Below are positions 36,300 through 47,364 of a DNA stretch of 64,000 bases, one piece after another. Under the pieces are notes generated by a model that was not told the DNA's origin, made no database searches, and was given only the letters and a program-made list of their open reading frames with translations. Within the stretch, counting starts at the first letter, position 1, and each line of letters opens with the position of its first letter. Both the position numbers and the translations under genes were made by a program. This DNA is from Gentiana macrophylla (taxonomy: Eukaryota > Streptophyta > Magnoliopsida > Gentianales > Gentianaceae). The stretch spans positions 1-64,000 of the forward strand of contig JAOBSW010000762.1 of assembly GCA_026214975.1 (NCBI GenBank). Direction: 5' to 3'.

Positions 36300-37669
36300 A
36301 TTTGAATTGTTTGGCCAATTTTGATTGAACCTCACGATTTGTATTGGAAAATTCGTGTTCATGTTACGATTGAAGCTTGTGTTTGATTGAAATTTCGATT
36401 TCGGTTAAAATTAATTTTGATTGAGATTTTGATTTTGATGGAAACTCCCTGGTTTTGAAGATTGCTTTGGCCGAGAATCGATTGTTAAATCTCCGATTTT
36501 CTTCGCCAAGGAAAGCATTAACTTCAAGATTCTCGTCCATTCATAGGATGACGAGAGGTGTGTTTCACATTATCACATGCCTGGCATGTGATCGAATTGT
36601 ATCTTGTCCCGTTTTCGGATAGCATTGACTTGATAGGTCAAAGGGAAATAAATTGACACTGCCAACCATATGGCCGCTTTGACAAGAATTTTTCATAATA
36701 CGAGAACTTGAGAGTTCATGGAAATGATAGATTCTCGATTTGTTGGATTTAGAGACCTTGTAAGAGTGACCACCGCTTTGTGCAAAGATGGCAATTTGAT
36801 TTTGATTGTTCACCTCCTCGATCCTAGGAGGTGGAGGAGGTGCCTGAATAGCTTGAGAGAGGGGGCATAATTATATTTGGCAATATCCTCGAATAATGCC
36901 CACCTTCTTCAGCAGTGTTTTCCTCAGAATGCCCCCACTGGAAGAACTATTGACCATACCCTTAGTGAGCTCGGTCAATCCACTGAAAAATGTGTTGACT
37001 TGCCTCTGCAAGTCCAAACCGTGGTGAGGGCATTTACGAAGAAGAGCTTTGAATCTCTACCATGCATCAAAGAACGATTCATTTTCCTTTTGATAAAAAG
37101 TGAAAATTTCACTTAGGCATTGGGCTGTCTTGGATGGTGGGAAATATTGACTTAGGAACTCTTTTTCGAGTCCAACCCAGGTGGTGATTGATTCGGCAGG
37201 CAGAGAGTTGTACCACTCTTTTGCCTCCCCTTTCAAGGAAAACGGGAATAACTTCAACTTTATCGCATCCTCACTTACACCTTGAATGCGAGTCGTACCA
37301 CATATCTCCAAAAATGTGTGTACGTGAGTATGAGGATTTTCATATTGAAAACCATGGAAGATTGATGCATGTTGCATCATTTGGATGAGCCCAGGTTTGA
37401 GTTCGAAGATTGGTGCATTTATGCGGGTAGAACGATGGCCGGGTTGACTTTGACTTCACTAGGCATGGCGTAGTCACCAGAGCGGTGACGCTCTATCTTC
37501 TCGCAGCCATAATGACTATGTCTTGATCTCTCGCTAAACTTTCCTCAAGGTCTTGATCGGCCTTATCGTAAAGAACCGTGGGACGGATTCTTCGCTCGCT
37601 TGTTCGGACTATGGTCCGCTCGAGGTCGGGGGTATAGAGTAGTGGCCCCTTTTGACTTCGAGTTTGCAT
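36300..37669 (-). pseudogene. Athila gag, truncated copy
   Basis: The start ATG is at 37669-37667 (MQTRSQKGPLLYTPD). The gag core has KGEAKEWYNSLPAESITTW (near 37225-37170). The nucleocapsid and Asn/Gln-rich tail (36300-36800) are strongly damaged compared with the full copy, where the zinc knuckle is intact. The damage is concentrated at expected CAG and CTG steps. Confidence 0.7.
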
Positions 37670-37744
37670 AAACCGAAACCAAAATCAAGTTGTCTAAACT
37701 AAAAACTAAAAGTTAAAACCTATGAAAAGAAAATAAAAACAGGA

Positions 37745-37905
37745 GGACAGACGGGCGTCCAATTAATCCGGACGGGCGTCTGCCTGAAGAACTAGACGGC
37801 CGTTTGGGGCAAGCCAGACGCTCGTCTGATTTCCTCCAAACGGTACCGAGTTGGCTCTTTTTAGATGGACGGGCGTCCACTTACTCCGGATGCCCGTTTG
37901 GAAAC
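37745..37905. repeat. Palindromic GACGGGCGTC motif cluster, leader of second Athila unit
   Basis: Six short near-palindromes in about 150 bases: GACGGGCGTCC (37750), GACGGGCGTC (37771), GACGGCCGTTTGG (37795), AGACGCTCGTCT (37816), GACGGGCGTCC (37868) and a variant at 37888. They lie between the primer site and gag. The same set occurs at about 50350-50505. Confidence 0.85.
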
Positions 37906-37960
37906 CAGCACAGAAAACAGAAATAGAAAACTTAGTAAAAACTAGACAACCGTACCGAGT

Positions 37961-37977
37961 CCCCGGCAACGGCGCCA
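37961..37977 (-). other. Primer binding site, second Athila unit
   Basis: On the minus strand TGGCGCCGTTGCCGGGG, complementary to the 3' end of tRNA-Asp as known for Athila. It lies a few bases inside the shared LTR. Confidence 0.85.
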
Positions 37978-37983
37978 AAAACT

Positions 37984-39598
37984 TGTCTCGGATTTTATCT
38001 AATGAAAAATAAACAAGCAATAAAAATAAATCCGGTTTACCCCAAGTGCAGGGATCGTAGTATAGAGGTTAATACCGGAGTCGAGTCCACAGGGAATCGA
38101 GGTTGTTTACCTAGTTTTATCTAACTAACCTAAAGATGTCACAACTACTATTACTAAAATTATAAGAAAATAAAAACGATTAACACGTAACAAAGTAAAA
38201 ACGAAAATAACAAAAGTAAACTGGACAGAAGATTAGAAATCTAAAGCCAGGAAACGTGATTACGAACCAAATTATCTAAAATAATCCATTCTAAAACCTA
38301 AACATGCAGTAAAAAGTTCTAACTTAGCTAAGCAATTCAAGTTCAAGCGATTTTAATCAATAATTTAACGAACGAACAAGCAATTGATCCACCAATTCTA
38401 TAACATTCAATTTCTCCTCTAGATTATCTAGTGATTTTTAATAAAAGTTGTGATTCACCTAACAAAGGTATGAATTTCTAATCTCTTAGAAAACTCGTCT
38501 ATCAATCTCTTATCTTTCGATCCTAAAGATTAACGCTTTAATATCAAAGGTGTGAAATTTCTCAATCTCTAATCTAGAAATTCAACCTAACAACTCTCGT
38601 TAATTAGATTAAAGATCTAATCTTTATTACGGTGATCTAGGATTTAATAACGATTTTCATCAAACATTAAACATCAAGCATGCAAGGTATCTATCGATTA
38701 AATTGCATAACAACAAGTAAAACATAGTAAAGATGCAACTTTTAATAAAAACTCACAAGATAATCCAAAGGTGAAATCAAAGTATTGATAGAACGGCTTC
38801 ACAACGCTTGTTCCAATGAGCTCTAGCCTCTATTCATCGTTTGATTACTTGAATTTGCTACCAAAAAGTACATATAATTGGAGAAATTTATCTAGGAAAT
38901 CAAAAGCTTAAAAGTTGTATATAAAGGGTGGAGAACACAGAAAAATCGCCCCTAAGGGTTTTGTGGCCGCCTAATGTAATTAGGTTCTCTTTAGGGTTGA
39001 AAAAAACGCGCCTATTTATAGAGTTTTAATTCGGTTTCTGCTAGGTCGGCGTATGGACGCTCGTCTAGAGTCTTGAACGCCCATCCATTCTGCATAAAAT
39101 CTTCGAGTCGGCCCGAGTCATGTCAGACGCCCGTCCTATGTAAATTTGGACGCTCGTTCAGCAAAAATCTCAATATTCTGAATCCACTATTTCTTCCTGG
39201 ACGCCCGTTCGATTCCTCAAACGCCCGTCCATCTGGACGGAGCTTCAGACGCTCGTTCAGTTTACTTCAAATCCGGTTTTCATCTCTATCTTTATCCGAC
39301 TTCATCTTTATCCTTTTTCTTCCATGTAAATCCTCACTTGAACATCTTTTAAACCTCTTTTAAGCCAAATTCGTGTATCTACAAGATATCAAAAACCTTG
39401 CAAAGTGTAAAATCATTCAAATCGATAGAAAATCAACAATAAAACCTCATAATTCAACCAACTTTGCGATTAAACCATTCCAAACATCACTTGCTTAATA
39501 AATCAAATAAATGTTCACTTTCTATGCAAAACATCAGAGTATAGAGGAAAATTGTTACGAAATAGAACGATATAAATCATAGAAAATCACCCTAAACA
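37984..39598 (-). repeat. Shared Athila LTR (3' LTR of full unit, 5' LTR of second unit)
   Basis: 1615 bp; on the minus strand TGTTTAGGG...GACA. A polypurine tract lies at its high end (39599 onward) and a primer site at its low end (37961-37977), so it serves both internal regions. The TATA box on the minus strand is TATAAATAG at 39012-39020. A second motif cluster (ACGCTCGT/ACGCCCGT) lies at 39053-39260. Confidence 0.9.
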
Positions 39599-39615
39599 AC
39601 TCCCCCACACTTAGC
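39599..39615 (-). other. Polypurine tract of the Athila element
   Basis: On the minus strand GCTAAGTGTGGGGGAGT directly precedes the LTR start TGTTTAGG, the usual Athila arrangement. Confidence 0.85.
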
Positions 39616-41080
39616 TTTTGCTCGTCCCGAGCGAAACAAAACAAGATCAAGGCTCGGAAAAAAAGATAGACATTTCAGCAAGAATAAAGCATATTTAATA
39701 AATTAGAGGTTCACCCCTGCATGTGTACAAAGCCATAGCAAACTTCCAGTAAGTCCAAACTTGAAATCTATTCAAAGCAACTAGCAAATACCCCATTTAA
39801 ACTAGAAATAAATGAAACTTATAACATGCACCCTACAAAACGTAACATATCCCGAAAAGGATGATAGAATACATTTAGGACCTTTCTGACATACTCAGAG
39901 GATAATCCCTACAACATACATGTCGGTTTATACTGGGATAAGGTAGGCGATAACTAAGTCTTATATCAATTCATACCAATACCTTTCGTAAGTTGATTTA
40001 ATTAACATTCACATTTATACGCACATCAGAATGAGCTATTGCCCGTCATAGTAGAATAGGACATTCGAGATATGACCTACCGTACTCAAATCATCAAGCG
40101 ACTTCTTCGATTAGCCGTGAGCTTTTGGTCATCATAGTGGTATAGGACATTGAGATATGACCTACCTCACTCAAATCATCGACCGACTTCCACACACCCA
40201 ATTAATTCATTTTTCTTTTTTTTTTAAAAACAACTTTTTAAAGCACAATAGTCACGTTTCGCTTATCACATTCAAACCTAAGATATTCACAGTATGTCAT
40301 ACTCCGGCTCTAAACACAAACTATTATAATTCTCACGATATGTACATTAGCACTAAGCACAAGATACTTAAAAGATAATCAAAAATTACTAATCCAAATG
40401 GGTATAGCTTTATATTTTAGCTCATCATTTAATATGGCTCATGAAATGTATGTCGGGTGAAACGTCTAACCTACTAAACATACAATATACGGCATAAATG
40501 TCTATAAAAACCGAACAAAAATATGCATTCGCTCAACCGGGACAAAACAAAATTTTGAAAAATTTAGCTCTTTTCAGCATAGAATAACAATATAAGCAAA
40601 AAGATACACATAACCATTCCCCTTCCCCACACTTAAATGACAACATGTCCTCGGGTTGCAGAATTAAAAGAAACAAAGTACTTAGTCGATTTGAATAGAT
40701 ACTCGAACCGTTGGTCAGCAGAGCATGAAGAAACCAACGTTCAGTAAACTCAAAGATCATCCGTTCAAAGATGATTCCAATACTAGCTCGACAAAGCACT
40801 AAAAATATGCCTCGCACTACTCGATAAACACGGGAAAATCTCGGGAAAACGGGATTATATCACATCGCGAGAATAAAGATAAAGATAAGGATAAGGTGAA
40901 ATCGAACCAAACTACAATTCATGCACGACACGGAATAATAGAAACCATAGGAATGTCAACGATACGCCGTATGGCTTACAAGATTCATCAATAAAGATGA
41001 GCAATGGAAACCGGCAGTAGCTCCAAGAAAAATACATATGAATCAAGTAAGAAGAAAAAAAATATATAGTAGCAAAATAC
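39616..41080 (-). other. Athila 3' non-coding region with an internal tandem duplication
   Basis: No coding signal. An imperfect duplication of about 60 bases occurs at 40047-40107 and 40134-40192 (shared core ATATGACCTACC), spaced 87 bases apart. The rest is AT-rich. Confidence 0.6.
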
Positions 41081-41128
41081 AGTCATATTCCTGGGATAAA
41101 AATACAAAATAGAATCAGCATCAGAAAG

Positions 41129-42640
41129 TCAAGTCTGCCCTGGTGCCAAAGAATCACCAGCAGGAGGCGCTCCATCCGTAGAAGTATCAGTAGAAGGTCC
41201 AGTCTGTGGTGTAGTTGTCCTCTCGGGCTGTGTGTCAACTCGCTCCTCATCGTAAGACGACTCATCATGAAGAACATCCGCAATAGCCTGCTTTCGATCT
41301 CGGAAAAAACGTAATCCATAGTGCTTGTGTTGTAGCATCTCGGTCCTCGGAGGACGGTCCTCACTCATACACCGTAGGATAGTCAAGATATTGTTACGTG
41401 ACGTTCGATGTCGTCCATCCAGTTCCTTAGACTATTTGCCATACTCAAACGCATCTCGAATTGATGGAGATAAAGAAGGAAGGAAGATAACTTTGGGCGA
41501 TCAAGATGATCCGGGCTCATGTCTTTGCCTCGAGACTCGATCGGCTGAAGATTTCACTTTCTCTCGCAAGTACCTCGGATTTTTAGGTTTGTGATCGATT
41601 TTGTACTCGGGAACCTCAAAGATCTAGAGCGAGACTATGGATCAAATGAGGCAAATCGGACATCGATCGAGAATAGACTTTCGATTCAACGCTATCTCAT
41701 CAAAATCGTCTTTGTCCAACATCAACATTTAACTTAAAGTTCAAGGCGTAGAGCATCCCAAGATCGCCAATGTGAAAATGTGTCAGGTTGTTCTTAGGCA
41801 ACAACCTGTTCTGTATAAATCTACACTAGACTTTCCAATCCTCCGTCCAAGAAGTAGTAACCAATTCTTTCCTATCACCTCCCGGTCTAAGTGTCCACGG
41901 CACCTCCGGGCACACTTTCAGTCTAAGCTCCTACAAAGGGTCCTCACCCGCATCCTGCTTCGCTTTAATTGCTTCCTTATAATCCAACCCCTCAAATGGT
42001 GCTAACTTGTATTTCTCATTGATAACCTTCGGTGTAAACGGCACCTTAACTCCTCGAACCATAACTACCCCAGTATCCAGATCCATTTCAGAACAGTTCG
42101 CATAAAACTCACGAACTAAGGTAGCATTGACAGGGGTTCTAGGGTTTCTCATCAGTGCACCACACTTTCTATCCGTTAACATCTTAACAAAAGATGGATC
42201 TACTTTAGTCTCAAGAACGGCTCTTTCAATCAACATAGTTCTCGTCAGATAATGCATATTGTATACGTCTAGGGCCTTGGGGTTAATGAACCTCCGAGAA
42301 AATGGAATAGGGACAGGGGGTCGAACATTCTGTCTAACAGCTCCCTTCTCTCGCTTGCTTCCTCGATCGTAGGCCTCAGGTGTTTCTTTCATCCTTTCAA
42401 CCCTAGGTTATCTCACTAGGTACCTCGTCATCAGTGTCTGACTCAGATTCATCTCTTAACGGCACCCTAGATTGACCTTGAGCAGCCCTAGGAAGATGTT
42501 CTCTAATCTCAATACCCCGTGTGGGAAGTACTAAGGTTGGATCTACAACCTTTTTCTTCTTACTCGGTTCTGTTGCTATCCCCTTACCATGTCGTTTCTG
42601 AACCTCTTTACGTACCATTGCTATACAACCTAGACAAAAA
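41129..42640 (-). pseudogene. Athila env-like ORF (putative plant transposon protein domain)
   Basis: The likely start is the Met near 42629 (MVRKEVQKRHGKGIAT), followed by a basic stretch KKKK that could act as a nuclear signal. The best-preserved block (42392-41931) contains RRFINPKALDVYNMHYL and REFYANCSE...VVMVRGVKVPF, typical of the domain found in the extra ORF of Athila-type elements. The C-terminal part (41386-41129) is Thr/Pro/Ser/Asp-rich. At least two frame breaks interrupt it. I see no signal peptide in the preserved part, so an envelope role rests only on position. Confidence 0.55.
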
Positions 42641-43214
42641 ACAACCCCAAACCACAATGCAAACAAAACCACCCGTTTATTGTCCAAACGGGATTTCCTA
42701 ATAATTCAACAACCAACACCAAACCACACCAAAACCATCATGCAGCCATCCACCATCAACCATCACCACCCCAGATCACCAACAAAACAAGAAGAAGAAA
42801 AAAACTAATAAGATAGTATTCATGTGAAAAAAAGTCGATTCGGAGATCGAACTAAAAAAAAAATGAATTAATCTAAGAAAAGGTTATAAATTCTTACCAG
42901 GTGTAATGATAGGGTGATGAAAATGATAACTGGGAGCCCTAACAATGCAAAATCGACCCCAAAGTTCGTATTTTTCTCCAAAAAAAGTCGCACAAGCTAG
43001 GTCACTGAATCAGATTAATGGCCGTTTGTTGTTGGATTTGGTTTGAATAATCAACGAGAGGGGTTTGAGAGGTGTTTGCAGAGCCTTAAATCGCCAAAAA
43101 TGGTTTAGAAACAAAGATTTGAGAGCAAAGGGGGCGCAAGAGTCGGGTTTTTCACTTTGAAATTTCTGGTGCCAATGAAATTTTGGGAGCAGGGGATATA
43201 TATAGAAGCAAGGC

Positions 43215-43420
43215 GGACGGGCATCCAAGAAAACGGAAGAGCGTTCGGCTGGAAATCTTATGAACTGGACGGGCGTTCAGTGAAACAGACGCCCGTCCCA
43301 CTTTTCAAAAGAATACAGAGTTGGAGGGAAATTTCTGGATGGGCGTCCAAAAAAATGGACGCACGTTCAATGAAAACACAGGCAGACGGGCGTCTCATAT
43401 GATGGACGGGCGTCCTAGAT
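43215..43420. repeat. Palindromic GACGGGCGTC motif cluster before the env-like ORF
   Basis: At least eight variants occur in about 200 bases, including GACGGGCATCC (43215), GGACGGGCGTTC (43267), GACGCCCGTCC (43287), GATGGGCGTCC (43337), GACGGGCGTCTC (43385) and GACGGGCGTCC (43404). They lie between the small-ORF block and the env-like ORF. Confidence 0.8.
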
Positions 43421-43524
43421 CAAAATTAAGCAAAAACATAGAATTTTCATACATTTTTATTCAAACCCTTATTGCCTCATATAAATCAAACAAAAAATTC
43501 AAATACATAAAAAACTAGAAGATA

Positions 43525-43572
43525 GTGGGTTGCCTCCCACCGAGCGCTTTTGTTTAAGGTCGTTTGCTCGAC
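43525..43572 (-). promoter_or_regulatory. Conserved hairpin block, copy 1
   Basis: GTGGG (43525-43529) and CCCAC (43536-43540) pair around a six-base loop TTGCCT. Beyond lies a second pairing, CGAGC with GCTCG (43541-43571). The block begins 17 bases after the stop of the small acidic ORF. Related blocks sit at 44111-44156 and 57687-57734. Confidence 0.6.
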
Positions 43573-43588
43573 AAAACACCTAACGAAA

Positions 43589-44068
43589 CTAGTCATCATA
43601 AATATCCGCCCAATCCACAATCCGGATCAGACGACGGAGCATGTCAATCGCGGGAGGAAAATCGTATTCATCCTGTAGGGCCCAGTCCTCTCCATCAACA
43701 TCTACTCCTCGGAAATGTTTAGCACGCAGCACTAGCAACAAGTCGGTCAGCATCGGATCATTGAGGATTGTATACGGTCGTCCTAAAGCACTCTACAGGT
43801 CCTCGGTACTAAACTCTCCACCTCCCAAAGCTTGGGGTACAATGATAACGAGAGTAATGATCCCGAGGCGAGTGATAATATCATAATCGACGTCCAGAAT
43901 GATCGTCCCTCCAGGTCCGTCATCTAAGGTGATAAGGTGGATCCTACTAATGAAAGGGAACTCAAGCGGCAGAACTCCGTAATCCATTTCTTTTAAACAA
44001 ACACAAAGCTGAACTGAAGCAGAGTCAACAATTACCCTAATTAGACTTAAACTAAACAAATAAATCAA
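43589..44068 (-). pseudogene. Small acidic ORF between integrase and env-like ORF (unknown function)
   Basis: From the Met at 43987 (MDYGVLPLEFPF) the frame holds for 132 codons to a TAG at 43591-43589. It is interrupted only by one in-frame TAG near 43795, where CAG would fit the context. The frame also stays open upstream to a Met at 44068, which would add a hydrophobic N-terminus. The product is acidic, with LDDGPGGT, DVDGEDWALQDEYDFP and IVDWADIYDD. I do not recognise it. Preservation over this length suggests it was translated. Confidence 0.5.
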
Positions 44069-44110
44069 AGAAAAGAGTAAAACAAAAGTAACTAATACAA
44101 ATAAGGATAT

Positions 44111-44156
44111 CTAGGATGCCCCCCTAGTGGCGCTTTTGGTTTGTGTCGTTAGCTCG
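44111..44156 (-). promoter_or_regulatory. Conserved hairpin block, copy 2
   Basis: CTAGG (44111-44115) and CCTAG (44123-44127) pair around ATGCCCC. The downstream part (GCGCTTTTGG...GTCGTTAGCTCGA) matches the other two blocks. The stem bases differ from copy 1 but still pair. It starts 33 bases after the stop of the small basic ORF. Confidence 0.55.
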
Positions 44157-44188
44157 AAAATCTCTCAATTTAGCCTGGATCAGGCCAT

Positions 44189-44386
44189 TTAACCTTTCTT
44201 CCACCCAATACATCGTGTAAGCTCGATCAAGAGTGTGGTGCAAAACAAAGATCTAACACATGGGGTCAAGCTTTTGATAGCTTTCCAAACACTTTTAATC
44301 CTCCCCATCGTAGACTTCTTCTTCTTGAGACGTCTCTTAAGTCGTTGCTCCTTTAAACTCTTCCATATATCCCAACTACCAACCAT
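44189..44386 (-). CDS. Small basic ORF downstream of Athila integrase (unknown function)
   Basis: Sixty-five codons starting MVGSWDIWKSLKEQ, with a strongly basic segment (KRRLKKKK) and a C-terminal half with a CVRSLFC-type hydrophobic stretch. It lies just behind integrase and before a hairpin block. It could be a separate accessory protein, a spliced exon or a shadow frame of the integrase tail. No family recognised. Confidence 0.3.
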   Translation of the reverse strand: MVGSWDIWKSLKEQRLKRRLKKKKSTMGRIKSVWKAIKSLTPCVRSLFCTTLLIELTRCIGWKKG

Positions 44387-44429
44387 GGCTTCTTCTAATG
44401 GGACTTTGCCGTCATCCTCGAGAAAACAA

Positions 44430-45666
44430 GTCGGGTGAAAATTAAGTCAAACTTATTGACTTCAGGTATACCACACCCGAGGATGTCGAGGAAATGAACA
44501 TTCACTGTGTTTTTCTTTGGTTTGACCGATATAATGCTTGCACCTTTGACCATTCACTCGAACGGCTGGTCACCATGACCTCTTAGTTCTAAAACACCTC
44601 CGGGAATGATTTGCGAGAATTTCAAAGGGCCGGACCAACGTGTCCTCAACTTTCCAGGGAACAGATGTAACCTGCAATTGTACAATAGAACTTGCTCCCC
44701 AACTTGAAATTCTCGCTTCTTGATTTTGGCATCATGAAGGAGTTTCATCTTATCTTTACTTATCCTGGCACTCTCGTAGGCTTGGAGTCTAAACTCATCT
44801 AACTCATGCAACTGCTGCTGTCGGTGTTCACCACATGATTGGGTATCGAAGTTTAGGAACTTAGTAGCCCAATACGCTCTATGCTCCAACTCAACAGGCA
44901 GGTGGCATGGTTTTCCATATACCATCTGATAGGGTGATGTACCCATGGGGGTTTTGTAGGCAGTCCGATATGCCCATAGTACATCATCCAACTTAAGACT
45001 CCAGTCCTTTCTGTGACTGTTTACTACTTTCTCCAGGATCTTCTTCAAGCTCTGATTGCTTCGTTCAACCTAACCACTAGTCATAGGGTGATATGGTGTG
45101 CCGATTTTATGCAGAACACCATATTTCTCAAGTACTTTCTCTAGTGGTCGGTTGCAGAAGTGTGTTCCCTCATCGCTTATCAAGGCACGTAGGCACCCAA
45201 ATCTTACAAAGATGTTTTTCTTTAGAAAATTCATGACCGATTTATGATCATTACGAGAAGTGGCTTGGGCCTCCACCCATTTCGATACATAATCGACACA
45301 GACTAACATGTATTTATTTCCACAGGAAGATGGGAACGGGCCCAAAATCAATCCCCCATACATCGAAGACTTCACATTCTAGAATGGGTTTCAACGGCAT
45401 GTCAAAACGCCTTGTTAAAGCTCCGGTTCGTTGGCTCTATCACAAGCTTTGTAGAATGCTTCTGAATCCTTGAAGATCGTGGGCCAATAGAAACCAGACT
45501 GAAAGATCTTGGCAACGGTTTTCCAAGGACCAAAGTGACCGCCAGTAGGCCCACTATGGCATTGTTCAATAATATCACATTGCTCAGATTCAGGAACACA
45601 TCTCCTTAACAATCCGTCTTTACAAATTTTGAAGAGGTAAGGTTCATCCCATACAAATGTTTTCAA
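44430..45666 (-). pseudogene. Athila integrase
   Basis: The zinc-binding N-domain is at 45560-45420 (CHSGPTGGHFGPWKT...FYKACDR, the HHCC element). The core has MLVCVDYVSKWVEAQ with the first catalytic Asp (45310-45265) and FGCLRALISDEGTHF with the second (45200-45155). The third catalytic residue lies in the [12 protein letters not shown] stretch (near 45050). The C-terminal part [20 protein letters not shown]...[20 protein letters not shown] and [10 protein letters not shown] gives the Athila-type tail. An in-frame stop sits near 45070, and the frame breaks near 45400. Integrase inserts the cDNA into the genome. Confidence 0.82.
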
Positions 45667-45717
45667 GTCAGAGAAGAATTTCTTCTTCTCCTGATATGAA
45701 AATTCCGGATTTAGATA

Positions 45718-46380
45718 TTAGGAATGCAGGTAGTTGACGATGGAAGAATACCATGAAACATCTGGGGCGCAATCGTCTATAAGCATAACATTTTCAAGAG
45801 GAAAGTAAAGGTCTATATCGTTAGGTTCTTGCTCTTCCTCATTCAACATCCTTGAAACATGATCAGCTACTACGTTTTCACTGCCCTTTTTGTCCTTAAT
45901 CTGAACGTCAAACTCTTGCAGGATCAGTATCCAACGTAGTAAGCGCGGTTTAGCATCTTTCTTTGTCATTAGATATCGCAAAGCAGCATGATCAGTCCAC
46001 ACAGTAACTGCAGCACCCAACAAGTAACTACGAAATTTGTCCATAGCGAAGACTACGGCCAATAATTCCTTTTCAGTTGTGGTATAGTTTACTTGAGTAG
46101 GGTTTAGTGTGTGACTGGCGTAAGATATGGGCTGGAACTTTCCCTTTATTCGTTGTCCTAAGACTGCACCAACAGCGTAGTTGGATGCATCACACATAAG
46201 CTCGAAGGGTAGATTCCAGTCAGGAGAGATAAGAATCGGTGCAGAAATCAACTGACTTTTAAGCTCCTCAAACGCTTGCTTGCAACTATCATCAAAATTA
46301 AAAACAACATCTTCTTTGAGTAGGGTAGATAGGGGCTTGGCTATCTTGGAAAAGTCTTTAATGAATCTCTATAAAAACCA
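45718..46380 (-). CDS. Athila RNase H domain
   Basis: An open stretch with LMCDASNYAVGAVLGQ (46200-46150), TTEKELLAVVFAMDKFRSYL and VWTDHAALRYLMTKKDAKPR, ending in VVADHVSRM (near 45860). These are the Ty3/Gypsy RNase H catalytic Asp/Glu motifs. The same region is damaged in the truncated copy. It degrades the RNA strand during reverse transcription. Confidence 0.82.
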
Positions 46381-47332
46381 GCGTGTCCAAGAAAACCTCT
46401 CACTTGGCGCACATTTCTAGGCAAACTCATCTTCTCTATAGTCTCCACTTTTGCCCTATCTACTTCCATACCTTTTTTGAGATCTTGTGGCCAAGAACTA
46501 TTCCTTCATCTACCATAAAATGGCACTTTTCCCGATTTAGGACTAAGTTCTTTCCACACGGTGGGGATAAAACTGGTCAAGATTATCAAGACAATCATCG
46601 GAAGGATTGACCAAAGGCGAGAAATCATCCATGAATATCTCCATACACTTTTCAACCAAACCCATCAAAGATTGACAAAGATACACCTTTGGAATGTAGT
46701 TTGGGGCATTGCAGAGACCAAATGGCATTCGCTGTAAGCGAAAGTACCATAGAGGCGAGGTGAAAGTCGTCTTTTCTTGGTCATTTGGATCTATGGGTAT
46801 CCGGAAATATCCCGAATATCCATCAAGGAAACAGTAGAATGCATGTCCTGCCAGACGCTCTAACATCTGGTCAATGAAAGGAAGGGGGAAATGATCTTTC
46901 ATTGTAACTTCATTGAGGTTTCTGTAGTCGATACAGACTCTATAACCCGTTACTAACCTCAATTCTATTTCTTCACCCTTTTCATTCTTCTCGATAGTAA
47001 TTCCTCCTTTCTTAGGAACTACTTGAGTAGGGGACACCCATTCACTGTCAGCAATTGCACAAAATAATACCCATGTCCAAAAGCTTGATAATCTCCTTCT
47101 TAACTACTTCTTGCATGTGAGGGTTGAGCCTCCTCTGGGGCTGTCTAACACACTTGGCACCCACTTCAGTTTTAATCTTATGCATGCATAAGTCAGGAGA
47201 TATCCCTCTGATGTCTCCCACTTGCCAACCAAAAGCTTTCTCATTCTTTCTCAAAATGTTTAACAGTTTCATCTCTTCCAACCGGGATAGCTTGGCAGAA
47301 ATAATCAATGAAAGCTTGTCACCTTCTCTCAA
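46381..47332 (-). pseudogene. Athila reverse transcriptase
   Basis: Motifs on the minus strand: VVPKKGGI (47020), VCIDYRNLNEVTMKDHFPLP (46945-46890), YCFLDGYSGYFRIP (46840-46800), MPFGLCNAP (46735) and the catalytic FMDDFS (near 46630). The domain is followed by the connection to RNase H. A frame slip after the catalytic box separates it from RNase H. Confidence 0.82.
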
Positions 47333-47364
47333 GAAAACATATTTCAGATGCTTAGGTAACGGCT

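Larger units (their letters stand above)
33365..37983 (-). mobile_element. Second Athila internal region, truncated in RNase H
   Basis: This reads, on the minus strand, primer site - leader - gag - protease - RT - start of RNase H. It is nearly identical in order and sequence to 45929-50584 of the full copy. It shares the LTR at 37984-39598 with that copy and ends abruptly at the SIRE LTR. RNase H end, integrase and env-like parts are absent. Confidence 0.88.

Noticed and set aside
37745..37905. Regularly repeated short palindromes suggesting a CRISPR array
   Set aside because: Spacing is irregular, units vary, there are no cas genes, and the DNA is plant nuclear.
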